Positions 6,254 through 13,864 of a DNA stretch of 14,677 nucleotides are shown here, one piece after another. The stretch's first letter is position 1, and the number at the start of each line of letters is the position of its first letter. Below the pieces are notes generated by a model. That model did not search any database. It was not told the DNA's origin and saw only the letters and a program-made list of their open reading frames with translations. The position numbers were made by a program, and so were the translations under genes. Origin of the DNA: Betaproteobacteria bacterium (lineage in GTDB: Bacteria; Pseudomonadota; Gammaproteobacteria; Burkholderiales; JAHFRG01); contig JAHFRG010000033.1 in NCBI GenBank assembly GCA_023258935.1, positions 1 to 14,677 of the forward strand, given 5' to 3'.

Positions 6254-7582
6254 ATGCCGCACACCACCCCCACTGATGCAATGGCTTTCGTACAATGGTT
6301 GCGCTCGGTTGCTCCCTACATACACGCATTCCGCGGGCATACATTCGTCATTGCTTTCGGCGGCGAAGTAGTAAGCGACGGCGGATTTGTCGCGCTGACT
6401 CATGATTTCAACCTATTGCACAGCCTGGGTGTGCGCCTGGTGCTGGTGCATGGCGCGCGCGCGCAAATCGAGGCGAGACTCAATGCGCTGGATCAAGCAA
6501 GCCGTTATGTAAAAGACTTGCGCGTCACCGACAATGCCGCTTTGCAATGCGCCAAGGAAGCGGTCGGCCGTATACGTGTGGAAATCGAGGCGCTGCTGTC
6601 CACGGGGCTGCCGAATTCACCCATGGCAGGAGCGCAAATACGCGTTGCCAGCGGCAACTTTGTGATTGCCAAGCCCATGGGCGTGATTGATGGCGTGGAC
6701 CTGCAGCATACCGGAGAAGTGCGGAAAATTGATGCGGCTGCCATAGAAAAGCGCCTGAATGACGGGGAAATGGTGCTGCTTTCCCCGCTCGGTTATTCCC
6801 CCACTGGCGAGATTTTCAATCTTACCCTGGAAGATGTTGCGACTTCAGCTGCGATTGCGCTTGGTGCAGACAAACTGATATTTCTGATGGAAGAAGATGG
6901 GGTTACTGATGCTTCGGGCAAACTGCTTAATGAACTCACGGTGCCGGAGGCGGAAAAGTTAGTGTCCAAACAGACAAGATTGTCAGGCGATGTTAGGCTA
7001 TATCTGCCGTGCGCATTGCGTGCCTGCCGTGAGGGGGTTGCGCGCGCGCATCTGTTGTCGCGCCACGTGGACGGTGCTGTGCTGCTTGAATTGTTCACCC
7101 ATCAAGGCATAGGCAGCATGGTGACGCAAGCAGAGCTGAAAAAGCTGCGCCAGGCGCAAATTGAAGATGCAGGTGGCATACTCGCGCTGATCGAGCCGCT
7201 GGAAAATGAAGGTGTATTGGTGCGGCGCCCGCGCGAGCTGCTGGAAATGGAAATGAGCCGCTTCAGCGTGGTGGAACACGATGGAGTCATAATCGGGTGC
7301 GCCGCGCTTTATCCTTTTTCGCGCGATGACGCCGGAGAACTGGCTTGTCTGGTAGTGCAGCAGAATTACCGCAAGCAGGGCTGCGGCGATATCCTGTTGC
7401 AACGCATTGAAAAGCTGGCGCGCGATGCCGGCATGCGCAAGTTGTTTGTGCTTACCACGCGTGCCGCGCACTGGTTTATCGAACGTGGCTTCAAAGAAGG
7501 AACAGTGGAACAGCTGCCGGAGCAGAAGCAGGCGCTTTACAACTACCAGCGCCGCTCCAAGGTGTTTGTGAAACGACTTTGA
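6254..7582 (+). CDS. argA: Amino-acid N-acetyltransferase (N-acetylglutamate synthase)
   Basis: Transfers acetyl from acetyl-CoA to glutamate, the first step of arginine synthesis, in the cytoplasm. The 442-residue length matches E. coli ArgA (443). The N-terminal half is an amino-acid-kinase-like domain (about 15-285), starting with FVQWLRSVAPYIHAFRG and the FGGEVV loop and including LVLVHGARAQIE. This half usually binds the arginine feedback inhibitor. The C-terminal half is a GNAT domain (about 290-435) with the acetyl-CoA loop NYRKQGCG near 370-380 and the family ending LYNYQRRSKVFVKRL. The ATG at 6254 gives the usual N-terminal length. A TTG at 6224 would add ten residues and is unlikely, while an ATG at 6281 would remove part of the N-terminus. 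No Shine-Dalgarno-like sequence precedes any of them. The gene is divergent from the Cus operon and 50 nt before the GGDEF-EAL gene. Confidence 0.95.
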   Translation: MPHTTPTDAMAFVQWLRSVAPYIHAFRGHTFVIAFGGEVVSDGGFVALTHDFNLLHSLGVRLVLVHGARAQIEARLNALDQASRYVKDLRVTDNAALQCAKEAVGRIRVEIEALLSTGLPNSPMAGAQIRVASGNFVIAKPMGVIDGVDLQHTGEVRKIDAAAIEKRLNDGEMVLLSPLGYSPTGEIFNLTLEDVATSAAIALGADKLIFLMEEDGVTDASGKLLNELTVPEAEKLVSKQTRLSGDVRLYLPCALRACREGVARAHLLSRHVDGAVLLELFTHQGIGSMVTQAELKKLRQAQIEDAGGILALIEPLENEGVLVRRPRELLEMEMSRFSVVEHDGVIIGCAALYPFSRDDAGELACLVVQQNYRKQGCGDILLQRIEKLARDAGMRKLFVLTTRAAHWFIERGFKEGTVEQLPEQKQALYNYQRRSKVFVKRL

Positions 7583-7617
7583 AAAATTTATCGTCACTCG
7601 CTGCATTGACAGCTCTC

Positions 7618-7624
7618 GGGAGGA
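7618..7624 (+). promoter_or_regulatory. Strong ribosome binding site fixing a GTG start
   Basis: GGGAGGA lies 8 nt before GTG at 7633. No ATG in the right frame is near, so this site decides the start of the GGDEF-EAL gene. Confidence 0.75.
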
Positions 7625-7632
7625 TGTAAAAC

Positions 7633-10410
7633 GTGAAGTGGTTTTTACATACCAAATCATTGCGTCTGAAACTGGTGCTGATCAGCGTGCTGGTGGAAGT
7701 GGTGATGCTGACGCTGCTGGTTGCCAACAGCATCGTGCTGATTGATAACGCACTGGATGAGCAGGCGGGAGCCCGGATGAACCTGCTCTCACCCATGCTA
7801 AGCGCATCCCTTGCCGCAGCGCTTGCTCAAGGCAATCGAGCTTCAGTCAGACAGATTCTCGCGGGTACCCAGGCCAAAGAAGAGCTGGCTTACGCGCTGT
7901 TTTACGATGACAAAGGCAAGCTGCTGGCCGGAGACGGGCCCCCGTTGCCCACAGCCGATACCCCGAATGTTTACGAGACCTGGATTCCCATAGAACGGGA
8001 CGGAAAGACCTACGGCAGTTTGCGATTGGGTATTTCCACAGCTTTCCCGAGCGTAGCAAAGAACAAGCTGTTCTGGGAGAGCATGGTTATCGCTGGAGGC
8101 GAGGTGGCGCTTTCTTTGCTGTTGTTCCTCGCGTTGGGTTACTGGCTAGCCAGGCACCTGGGGGAACTCGCAGAGGCCGGGCGAGCCATGGCAAACGGCA
8201 ACTACGCGGTGCGGGTGGCGGTAGCGTCCGGCGATGAAGTGGGCAAACTCACCACAACCTTCAACACCATGGCTGAAGCAGTGCAGAATCAGGTTAAGGC
8301 CTTACGCGAGGGGGAGGCCAAGTTTCGTGCCATTGCCGATTACAGTCATGACTGGGAGCTGTGGGTCGACCCCGCGGGCAAAGTGATATGGGTGAATCCT
8401 TCGGTGCAGCGCCTGACTGGTTATCTACCGCAGGAATGCCTGGAGATGAAGGATTTTCCCGCAGGAATTATCGACCCGGAAGACAACCAGCGTTTCCAAG
8501 AATTTTCACGGCAACTTATCCAAGGCACGAGAGGCAGCGGTCTTGAATTCCGCGTGAGGCGCAAGGATGGATCGAGCTTCTGGGCTGCGGCCACCTGGCA
8601 GCCAATCCACGGCAGCCAAGATGAGTACCTTGGAGTTCGCTGCAGCATCCGCGATATCACCGAGCGCAAGAATGAGGAGTTCAATTTACAGGCGACAATA
8701 AAACAATTAGAACTTGCGCAAGGCAGCCAACGCCAGGATTTCGCGCAAGCGCGGGAAGAACGGGCGCGGCTTGTTTCACTGCTCACAGCAATGGACATGG
8801 GCATCTTGTTTGTCGGCAAAGAAGGCGTGGCATACTACAACCCGACATTAATACGGGTTTGGGGCTTGACCCAGGACATACACCTCCAAGGCATGAACAC
8901 CGAGAATTTGCTGGCTGTGGTCGCCAAGCAAGTGGCTCGTCCCCAAGAATATGCACAGCATGTTTTGCACGTGGCCGACGCCGAGGAAAATTCCAAGGGA
9001 TATGAATTTACCCTGGCCGACGGCCGTATGCTGCTGGAAACCACTTATCTGGCGCGGGGAGAAGACGGGCAGTTCGTCGGCAGGCTCTGGGTTTATAAAG
9101 ACATTACGCAAGAGCGGCGCGACGCGGAGCAGTTAATCTATCTTGCGGAGCGCGACGCGCTTACCGGCCTGTATAACCGCCACCGTTTCCAGCAAGAGCT
9201 GAGACGTATGATCGCGGATGCGGACCGCCATGGTTTGGCATTGGGGCTGCTGTTTTTCGACCTCGACGAATTCAAGCACATCAACGATACCTATGGCCAT
9301 CGCGCCGGCGATGCGATCCTCATCCGCGTTGCCGGGGAAGTGAACGCGCTGGTGCGGCGCAACGAAATCTTCAGCCGTTTAGGTGGGGATGAGTTCGCGA
9401 TTCTGGTCCCGGACGTAGTAGAAGATCAGCTGCATATCGTGGCAGAACGGATGGTGCATTCCATTTCTCAAATCCCGTTCCACTTTGAAGGGCAGAACCT
9501 GCGGCTTACCACCAGCTTGGGTATAGCGATGTTTCCCGACAACGCCGGGAATGCCGAAGAACTGTTGACGCGTGCCGACGCGGCTATGTACCAGGCTAAG
9601 GAGGCCGGCAAGAACGCCTGGCGCTTCTACCGCCCTGACAGCGACAGCTCGAGACAAATGCTGACGCGCATAGCCTGGAATAATCGCATCCAAAGCGCCT
9701 TGCAGAATGACCAGATGCACCTGAATTTCCAGGGGGTGTACCGTGCCGCTGACGGCCAGCGTTCGCATGTAGAGACACTGTTGCGAATGAAAGATGAGTC
9801 GGGCGGCGTGATTATGCCCGCGGCCTTCATTCCCCTCGCGGAAAAAAGCGACATCATCCTGGAGATTGACCGCTGGGTAATCAGCAAGGCCATCACACTG
9901 CTCGCAAGTTCCCCGAGCATTCCAACGATCGCATTGAATATCTCGGGAAAGTCGTTCGCAGAACCGGAATTACCGCTTTTCATCGGTGATACGTTGCGCA
10001 AGTTCGATGTCAATCCGAATCGGCTGATGGTGGAGATTACCGAGACCTCCGCGGTGACGGATTTGCATAACGCGCAGCGCTTCATTAAAGCCCTGCATCA
10101 GACGGGCTGCAAGGTTTGCCTGGATGACTTCGGGAGCGGTTTCTCTTCGTTTGCTTACCTCAAGCATTTGGAGGTGGACATTGTGAAAATAGACGGCCTG
10201 TTCATCCGCAATTTGCCCAATGATCAAGACAACCACATATTCGTCAAGGCCATTATTGATGTGGCGCGCGGCATGCGCAAGACCACTGTGGCGGAAGCAG
10301 TGGAAGACCTCGAAACTCTGGAGATGTTAAAGGGCCTCGGCGTGGACATGGTGCAGGGTTATTATCTTGATATACCGTACCCCGACCTTATGGCGGTAGC
10401 CAAAGCCTGA
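7633..10410 (+). CDS. Membrane-anchored HAMP-PAS-PAS-GGDEF-EAL cyclic-di-GMP signalling protein
   Basis: Likely makes and/or degrades cyclic-di-GMP in response to a periplasmic and/or PAS-sensed signal; the signal is unknown. Layout of the 925 residues: membrane helix (about 12-34), periplasmic sensor of about 110 residues, second helix (about 150-172), HAMP (about 172-225), PAS with C-terminal PAC motif (about 231-350, ending DITERK), short coiled coil, second PAS (about 380-500, ending YKDITQERR), GGDEF (about 505-665) and EAL (about 675-920). The GGDEF motif is intact (584-588). The inhibitory I-site reads RRNE rather than RxxD. The EAL signature is ETL (Glu714). The other usual metal and catalytic residues are present: Asn769, Glu801, Asp831-Asp832, Lys852, Glu888, Gln908, with the loop DFGSGFSS. 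Both activities are therefore possible; which dominates cannot be read from sequence. It starts at GTG after a strong SD, 50 nt downstream of argA, possibly co-transcribed. Confidence 0.93.
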   Translation: MKWFLHTKSLRLKLVLISVLVEVVMLTLLVANSIVLIDNALDEQAGARMNLLSPMLSASLAAALAQGNRASVRQILAGTQAKEELAYALFYDDKGKLLAGDGPPLPTADTPNVYETWIPIERDGKTYGSLRLGISTAFPSVAKNKLFWESMVIAGGEVALSLLLFLALGYWLARHLGELAEAGRAMANGNYAVRVAVASGDEVGKLTTTFNTMAEAVQNQVKALREGEAKFRAIADYSHDWELWVDPAGKVIWVNPSVQRLTGYLPQECLEMKDFPAGIIDPEDNQRFQEFSRQLIQGTRGSGLEFRVRRKDGSSFWAAATWQPIHGSQDEYLGVRCSIRDITERKNEEFNLQATIKQLELAQGSQRQDFAQAREERARLVSLLTAMDMGILFVGKEGVAYYNPTLIRVWGLTQDIHLQGMNTENLLAVVAKQVARPQEYAQHVLHVADAEENSKGYEFTLADGRMLLETTYLARGEDGQFVGRLWVYKDITQERRDAEQLIYLAERDALTGLYNRHRFQQELRRMIADADRHGLALGLLFFDLDEFKHINDTYGHRAGDAILIRVAGEVNALVRRNEIFSRLGGDEFAILVPDVVEDQLHIVAERMVHSISQIPFHFEGQNLRLTTSLGIAMFPDNAGNAEELLTRADAAMYQAKEAGKNAWRFYRPDSDSSRQMLTRIAWNNRIQSALQNDQMHLNFQGVYRAADGQRSHVETLLRMKDESGGVIMPAAFIPLAEKSDIILEIDRWVISKAITLLASSPSIPTIALNISGKSFAEPELPLFIGDTLRKFDVNPNRLMVEITETSAVTDLHNAQRFIKALHQTGCKVCLDDFGSGFSSFAYLKHLEVDIVKIDGLFIRNLPNDQDNHIFVKAIIDVARGMRKTTVAEAVEDLETLEMLKGLGVDMVQGYYLDIPYPDLMAVAKA

Positions 10411-10424
10411 GCGAAGTCTATAAT
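10397..10424 (+). promoter_or_regulatory. Candidate promoter for yggX
   Basis: A perfect -10 hexamer TATAAT (10419-10424) lies just after the stop of the GGDEF-EAL gene and 31 nt before the yggX ATG. The best -35 at a permitted distance (TAGCCA, 10397-10402, 16-nt spacer) is poor, so the call rests on the -10 alone. Confidence 0.35.
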
Positions 10425-10455
10425 TTCAGGAAATATACGAGTCGCGGAGAATGAA

Positions 10456-10734
10456 ATGGCGAGAATGGTGAAGTGCATCAAACTCGGGCGCGAGGCCGAA
10501 GGTCTGGATTATCCGCCATACCCGGGGGAGCTCGGAAAACGCATATTCGAAAATGTTTCGAAAGAAGCCTGGAAAGCTTGGCTTGAACACCAGAAAATGC
10601 TGGTCAACGAGAACCGGTTGAACCTGTCGGATGCCAAGGCCAGGAAATATCTCACGGAGCAGATGGAGAAACACTTCTTCGGGGCCGGCGCTGATGTTGC
10701 TGCCGGCTATGTGCCTCCCGGGCAATCGAAATAA
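10456..10734 (+). CDS. yggX: Probable Fe(II)-trafficking protein YggX
   Basis: Small cytoplasmic protein linked in enterics to Fe(II) handling and protection of iron-sulfur enzymes from oxidative damage. Its 92 residues compare with 91 in E. coli. Conserved features: Cys7, the REAEGLDYPPYPGELGKRI block (12-30), SKEAWKAWL, and the C-terminal helix containing MEKHFF followed by GYVPP. The start at 10456 places Cys at position 7, as in E. coli YggX, and follows GGAGA with a 5-nt gap. The out-of-frame ATG at 10451 and the in-frame Met4 codon at 10465 are less suitable. The gene ends in tandem stops (TAATAA). It lies 45 nt after the GGDEF-EAL gene and converges with rpiA. Confidence 0.95.
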   Translation: MARMVKCIKLGREAEGLDYPPYPGELGKRIFENVSKEAWKAWLEHQKMLVNENRLNLSDAKARKYLTEQMEKHFFGAGADVAAGYVPPGQSK

Positions 10735-10763
10735 TAAGGAACCTCTGAACAAGTCCTACGTGG

Positions 10764-10801
10764 GCGCGACGGTCATGTATAAGTTTTAACGCCGTCTGCG
10801 C
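10764..10801. terminator. Bulged hairpin between convergent yggX and rpiA
   Basis: GCGCGACGG (10764-10772) can pair with CCGTCTGCGC (10792-10801) with one bulged base and a 19-nt loop. It lies 29 nt after the yggX stop and its loop covers the rpiA stop. Neither side has a T-run, so it is at best a weak bidirectional terminator or 3'-end stabiliser. Confidence 0.25.
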
Positions 10802-11429
10802 AGCCTAACAGCAAAATATCAGCGGGTCGCTTGGCGAAGATGCCGTTGCACACCATGCCGGTGATCTGATTGAGCCTGGCCTCGAGCTCCACCGGATTGA
10901 GAATCTGCAGGCCGTGCACGTCGAGAATGATGTTGCCGTTGTCGGTAGTGAAACCCATTCGCAGCTCAGGTTGTCCGCCCAATTTAACCAGCTCGCGCGC
11001 CACATAGCCTCGCGCCAGCGGAATCACTTCCACCGGCAGCGGGAACTTGCCAAGCACATCAACCAGCTTGCTTTGGTCGGCGATGCATACGAACTTGCGC
11101 GCCGCCGCGGCGACGATTTTTTCCCGCGTTAACGCCCCGCCCCCGCCTTTTATCATGTGCAGATGCCGGGTGATTTCATCGGCACCGTCCACATAAACCG
11201 CAAGCTCGTTCACGCCGTTCAAATCCAGCACCGGAATGCCGAGGCTTATGAGGCGCTGTGCAGTAGTTACGGAGCTCGCCACTGCGCCTTCGAGCTTATG
11301 TTTGATTTTGCCGAGCTCGGCAATAAAATAGTTTGCGGTGGAACCGCTGCCCACGCCGACGGTGCAACCGTCCGGCACATATTGAATAGCGACGTGCGCT
11401 GCTGCTTGTTTCAGTTCATCCTGAGTCAT
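10773..11429 (-). CDS. rpiA: Ribose-5-phosphate isomerase A
   Basis: Interconverts ribose-5-phosphate and ribulose-5-phosphate in the non-oxidative pentose phosphate pathway (cytoplasm). It has 218 residues, against 219 in E. coli. Seen: the phosphate-binding GSGSTA loop (28-33), YVDGADE with Asp81 and Asp84, and KGGGGALTREK with Lys94 and the catalytic Glu103. These numbers are identical to those of E. coli RpiA. The C-terminal block TDNGNIILDVHG and FAKRPADILLLG is also typical. It is transcribed toward yggX (38-nt gap) and away from ilvA, with a promoter candidate just upstream. The SD before the ATG is weak. Confidence 0.97.
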   Translation of the reverse strand: MTQDELKQAAAHVAIQYVPDGCTVGVGSGSTANYFIAELGKIKHKLEGAVASSVTTAQRLISLGIPVLDLNGVNELAVYVDGADEITRHLHMIKGGGGALTREKIVAAAARKFVCIADQSKLVDVLGKFPLPVEVIPLARGYVARELVKLGGQPELRMGFTTDNGNIILDVHGLQILNPVELEARLNQITGMVCNGIFAKRPADILLLGCADGVKTYT

Positions 11430-11459
11430 GTGAGCTGATCTCTAATGGACGGTTTCCTT

Positions 11460-11488
11460 AGAATAACTTTAAGCTGTGTTTTATACAA
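11460..11488 (-). promoter_or_regulatory. Candidate sigma-70 promoter of rpiA
   Basis: On the minus strand TTGTAT (11488-11483) and TATTCT (11465-11460) are spaced by 17 nt, each matching four of six consensus bases. The -10 is 30 nt before the rpiA ATG. The rest of the 145-nt rpiA-ilvA gap holds only a weak -10-like GATACT (11540-11545) that could serve ilvA. Confidence 0.45.
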
Positions 11489-11574
11489 TTGAGTCTCTCC
11501 TGCAGTTGGCGCCCCCACTTCTGGTTTGGCGTTAATCCTGATACTCTTTCGGTTTGTTGATTAGTCCAGCCACG

Positions 11575-13086
11575 ATGCGCAAAGATTATCTGGAAAAAAT
11601 TCTTGCTTCCCGCGTCTACGAGGTAGCACAGGAAACGCCCCTTGAACTCGCGCCCAATCTCTCGGCGCGTATGCATAACCGCCTGCTGCTCAAGCGCGAA
11701 GATATGCAGCAAGTGTTTTCCTTCAAGCTGCGCGGTGCCTACAATAAAATGGCGCAACTGCCGGAAGCGGCATTAAAGCGCGGCGTGATTGCGGCTTCAG
11801 CAGGCAACCACGCGCAGGGTGTGGCGCTTGCCGCGCAAAAGCTCGGCTGCAAAGCAGTCATTGTTATGCCGGCGACCACGCCACAGATCAAGGTGCAGGC
11901 AGTGGCGGCACGCGGCGCTGAGGTGGTATTGCACGGCGATTCCTACGATGAAGCCTACACCCATGCGCGCAAGCTGGAAAAAGCGCGCAAGCTCATATTC
12001 GTGCATCCCTACGATGACCCGGACGTAATTGCCGGCCAGGGCACGATAGGCATGGAAATTTTGCGCCAGTGGACGCGTCCGATTCACGCCATTTTCGTCG
12101 CGGTGGGTGGCGGCGGACTGATTTCAGGAGTGGCAGTGTATGTCAAACGACTGCGCCCGGAAATCAAAATTATCGGCGTGCAACCGGTGGACGCCGACGC
12201 TATGGCGCGCTCTTTGAAAGCCGGCCGGCGCGTGAAACTCAGCCAGGTAGGATTATTTGCCGATGGCGTAGCGGTCAAGGAAGTGGGCAGCGAAACCTTC
12301 CGGCTGTGCCGGCAATATGTTGATGAGATGGTGCTGGTGGACACCGACGCCGTCTGCGCCGCGATCAAGGATGTGTTCGAGGACACCCGCAGCATACTGG
12401 AACCGGCGGGCGCCCTGGCGATCGCCGGCGCCAAGGCTTATGCAGAGCGGGAAAAACTGAAAGACAAAACCTTGGTTGCAATCGCCTGCGGCGCCAACAT
12501 GAATTTTGACCGGCTGCGTTTTGTTGCGGAAAATGCAGAGCTTGGCGAAAAACGCGAAGCCATTCTCGCGGTGACCATTCCCGAGCGTCCGGGCAGTTTC
12601 AAGCAATTCTGCTCGCTGCTGGGCAAGCGCAACATCACCGAATTCAACTACCGCATTGCCGACCCGAAGGAGGCGCACATCTTTGTCGGCATCCAGGTGC
12701 ATGACAGCGAGGAGACTGCGAAACTGGTAGCCATGCTGGAGCGGCATCACTTGCGCACTATGGATTTTTCCGACAACGAAATGGCAAAACTCCACGTTCG
12801 CCATCTCGTGGGCGGCCATGCGTCGCTTGCCAACAACGAGTTGCTTTACCGCTTTGAATTCCCGGAACGACCCGGCGCACTGATGAAGTTCCTGAACAGC
12901 ATGCGCTCCGACTGGAACATCAGCCTGTTTCACTACCGCAACCACGGCGCCGATTACGGACGCGTGCTGGTGGGAATGCAGGTTCCGCCGCAAGAGATGG
13001 CAGAATTCCGCCGCTTCCTCGCCAAGCTCGGCTACGTTTATTGGGATGAGTCCAGAAATCCGGCTTACAAGCTTTTCTTGGGTTAA
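11575..13086 (+). CDS. ilvA: Threonine deaminase (L-threonine ammonia-lyase), biosynthetic
   Basis: PLP enzyme converting threonine to 2-oxobutanoate and ammonia, the committed step of isoleucine synthesis. It has 503 residues, against 514 in E. coli IlvA. The catalytic domain (about 1-320) shows the PLP lysine Lys51 in FSFKLRGAY, SAGNHAQGV (75-83) and the phosphate-binding GGGG loop (178-181). Two ACT-like regulatory modules follow: about 325-400 (ILAVTIPERPGSFKQF) and about 415-500 (FEFPERPGALMKFLN). They mark the allosteric, isoleucine-sensitive biosynthetic form rather than the short catabolic TdcB. ATG at 11575 gives the family N-terminus (DYLEKILASRVYEVAQETPL). A TTG at 11554 would add seven residues and has no better context. 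No clear SD precedes either. Its stop overlaps the stop of the convergent cyclo-ligase gene. Confidence 0.97.
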   Translation: MRKDYLEKILASRVYEVAQETPLELAPNLSARMHNRLLLKREDMQQVFSFKLRGAYNKMAQLPEAALKRGVIAASAGNHAQGVALAAQKLGCKAVIVMPATTPQIKVQAVAARGAEVVLHGDSYDEAYTHARKLEKARKLIFVHPYDDPDVIAGQGTIGMEILRQWTRPIHAIFVAVGGGGLISGVAVYVKRLRPEIKIIGVQPVDADAMARSLKAGRRVKLSQVGLFADGVAVKEVGSETFRLCRQYVDEMVLVDTDAVCAAIKDVFEDTRSILEPAGALAIAGAKAYAEREKLKDKTLVAIACGANMNFDRLRFVAENAELGEKREAILAVTIPERPGSFKQFCSLLGKRNITEFNYRIADPKEAHIFVGIQVHDSEETAKLVAMLERHHLRTMDFSDNEMAKLHVRHLVGGHASLANNELLYRFEFPERPGALMKFLNSMRSDWNISLFHYRNHGADYGRVLVGMQVPPQEMAEFRRFLAKLGYVYWDESRNPAYKLFLG

Positions 13087-13781
13087 GACCCGCTCTTCTT
13101 CCCGCTGAAATCATCTCGAGCGATTTCGTGAGCATAACAAGCTGGCGAGCTGTATTGCCCGGGTTCGAAATTTTGCCCGTGGCGGGTAAGTAATTCAATT
13201 TTGCCGCCGCTTCGCTCATACACTCCGTGCTCGGTGACTATGTAATCCATCGGGATATCGTAGGACTGCGGCTGAATCGTTGGCACTCTTGCCAGCTCGT
13301 AGGTCACTCCGATGACACAAGGGTGTTTTTTCAGGCTGGCCAGAGTGCGATCGAAAAAGCCGCCACCGTAGCCGAGCCGGTGGCCCTGCTCGTCAAAGCC
13401 GTTCATCGGCACCAGTATAGTGTCGGGAATCAGTTCCGGCGATTCCACCGGGTAAGGAATGTCGTACACGCCCTTGGCTGTCTTCACGCCGGGATGCCAT
13501 TCGCGGAAAATCAGCGGCGTTTTCGGGGCGGCCACTACCGGCAAGGCAGTAAGCGCGCCGCGGTTTCGCAGCTCTCGCATCAGGAAGCGCGCATCGAATT
13601 CGTTTTGGTGGGGCCAGCAGAAAGCAACCACTCCGTGCGCCAGATTAGGAAAGGCGCGCAGCAGATGGCTGCCGATTGCCTCATTCCAGGAACCGCGCTC
13701 CTCGGGATTTACAGCGAGACGCCTGGCAATCAGTTCAGCGCGCAATTGTCTGCGCCACGCCTTAAGTTGTGCAACTTCCAT
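13083..13781 (-). CDS. ygfA: 5-formyltetrahydrofolate cyclo-ligase with C-terminal tail
   Basis: Catalyses the ATP-dependent conversion of 5-formyl-THF to 5,10-methenyl-THF, returning stored folate to one-carbon metabolism. It has 232 residues, somewhat longer than the usual 180-200. Seen: the N-terminal basic helix (KAWRRQLRAELIARR), FCWPHQNEFD, LVPMNGFDEQGHRLGYGGGFFDR (124-145) carrying the substrate/ATP-binding GYGGGFFDR motif, and MDYIVTEHGVY (178-188), which normally ends the fold. A tail of about 38 residues follows, including SSPACYAHEI (211-220), whose role I do not recognise. The gene is tail-to-tail with ilvA and shares a 4-nt TTAA with its stop. It is divergent from the slt-like gene (83-nt gap), with a weak GGAA upstream of the ATG. 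Confidence 0.93.
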   Translation of the reverse strand: MEVAQLKAWRRQLRAELIARRLAVNPEERGSWNEAIGSHLLRAFPNLAHGVVAFCWPHQNEFDARFLMRELRNRGALTALPVVAAPKTPLIFREWHPGVKTAKGVYDIPYPVESPELIPDTILVPMNGFDEQGHRLGYGGGFFDRTLASLKKHPCVIGVTYELARVPTIQPQSYDIPMDYIVTEHGVYERSGGKIELLTRHGQNFEPGQYSSPACYAHEIARDDFSGKKSGS

Positions 13782-13864
13782 CGGCTATTCCATGCAATCC
13801 ATGCTGTTAGAAAGGCAAGGCTGTGATATCCTAAACCCTGGGCAACACGAGGAATATAGCAGGA

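Noticed and set aside
6998..7660. 220-codon minus-strand open frame opposite argA
   Set aside because: It mirrors the GNAT half of ArgA, which is unmistakable on the plus strand.
12253..12993. 246-codon minus-strand open frame opposite ilvA
   Set aside because: Antisense of the ACT-domain region of threonine deaminase; no start signal and no domain.
13789..13804. Tandem TCCATGC repeat upstream of the cyclo-ligase and slt-like genes
   Set aside because: Two 7-bp copies two bases apart are easily due to chance and match no known site.
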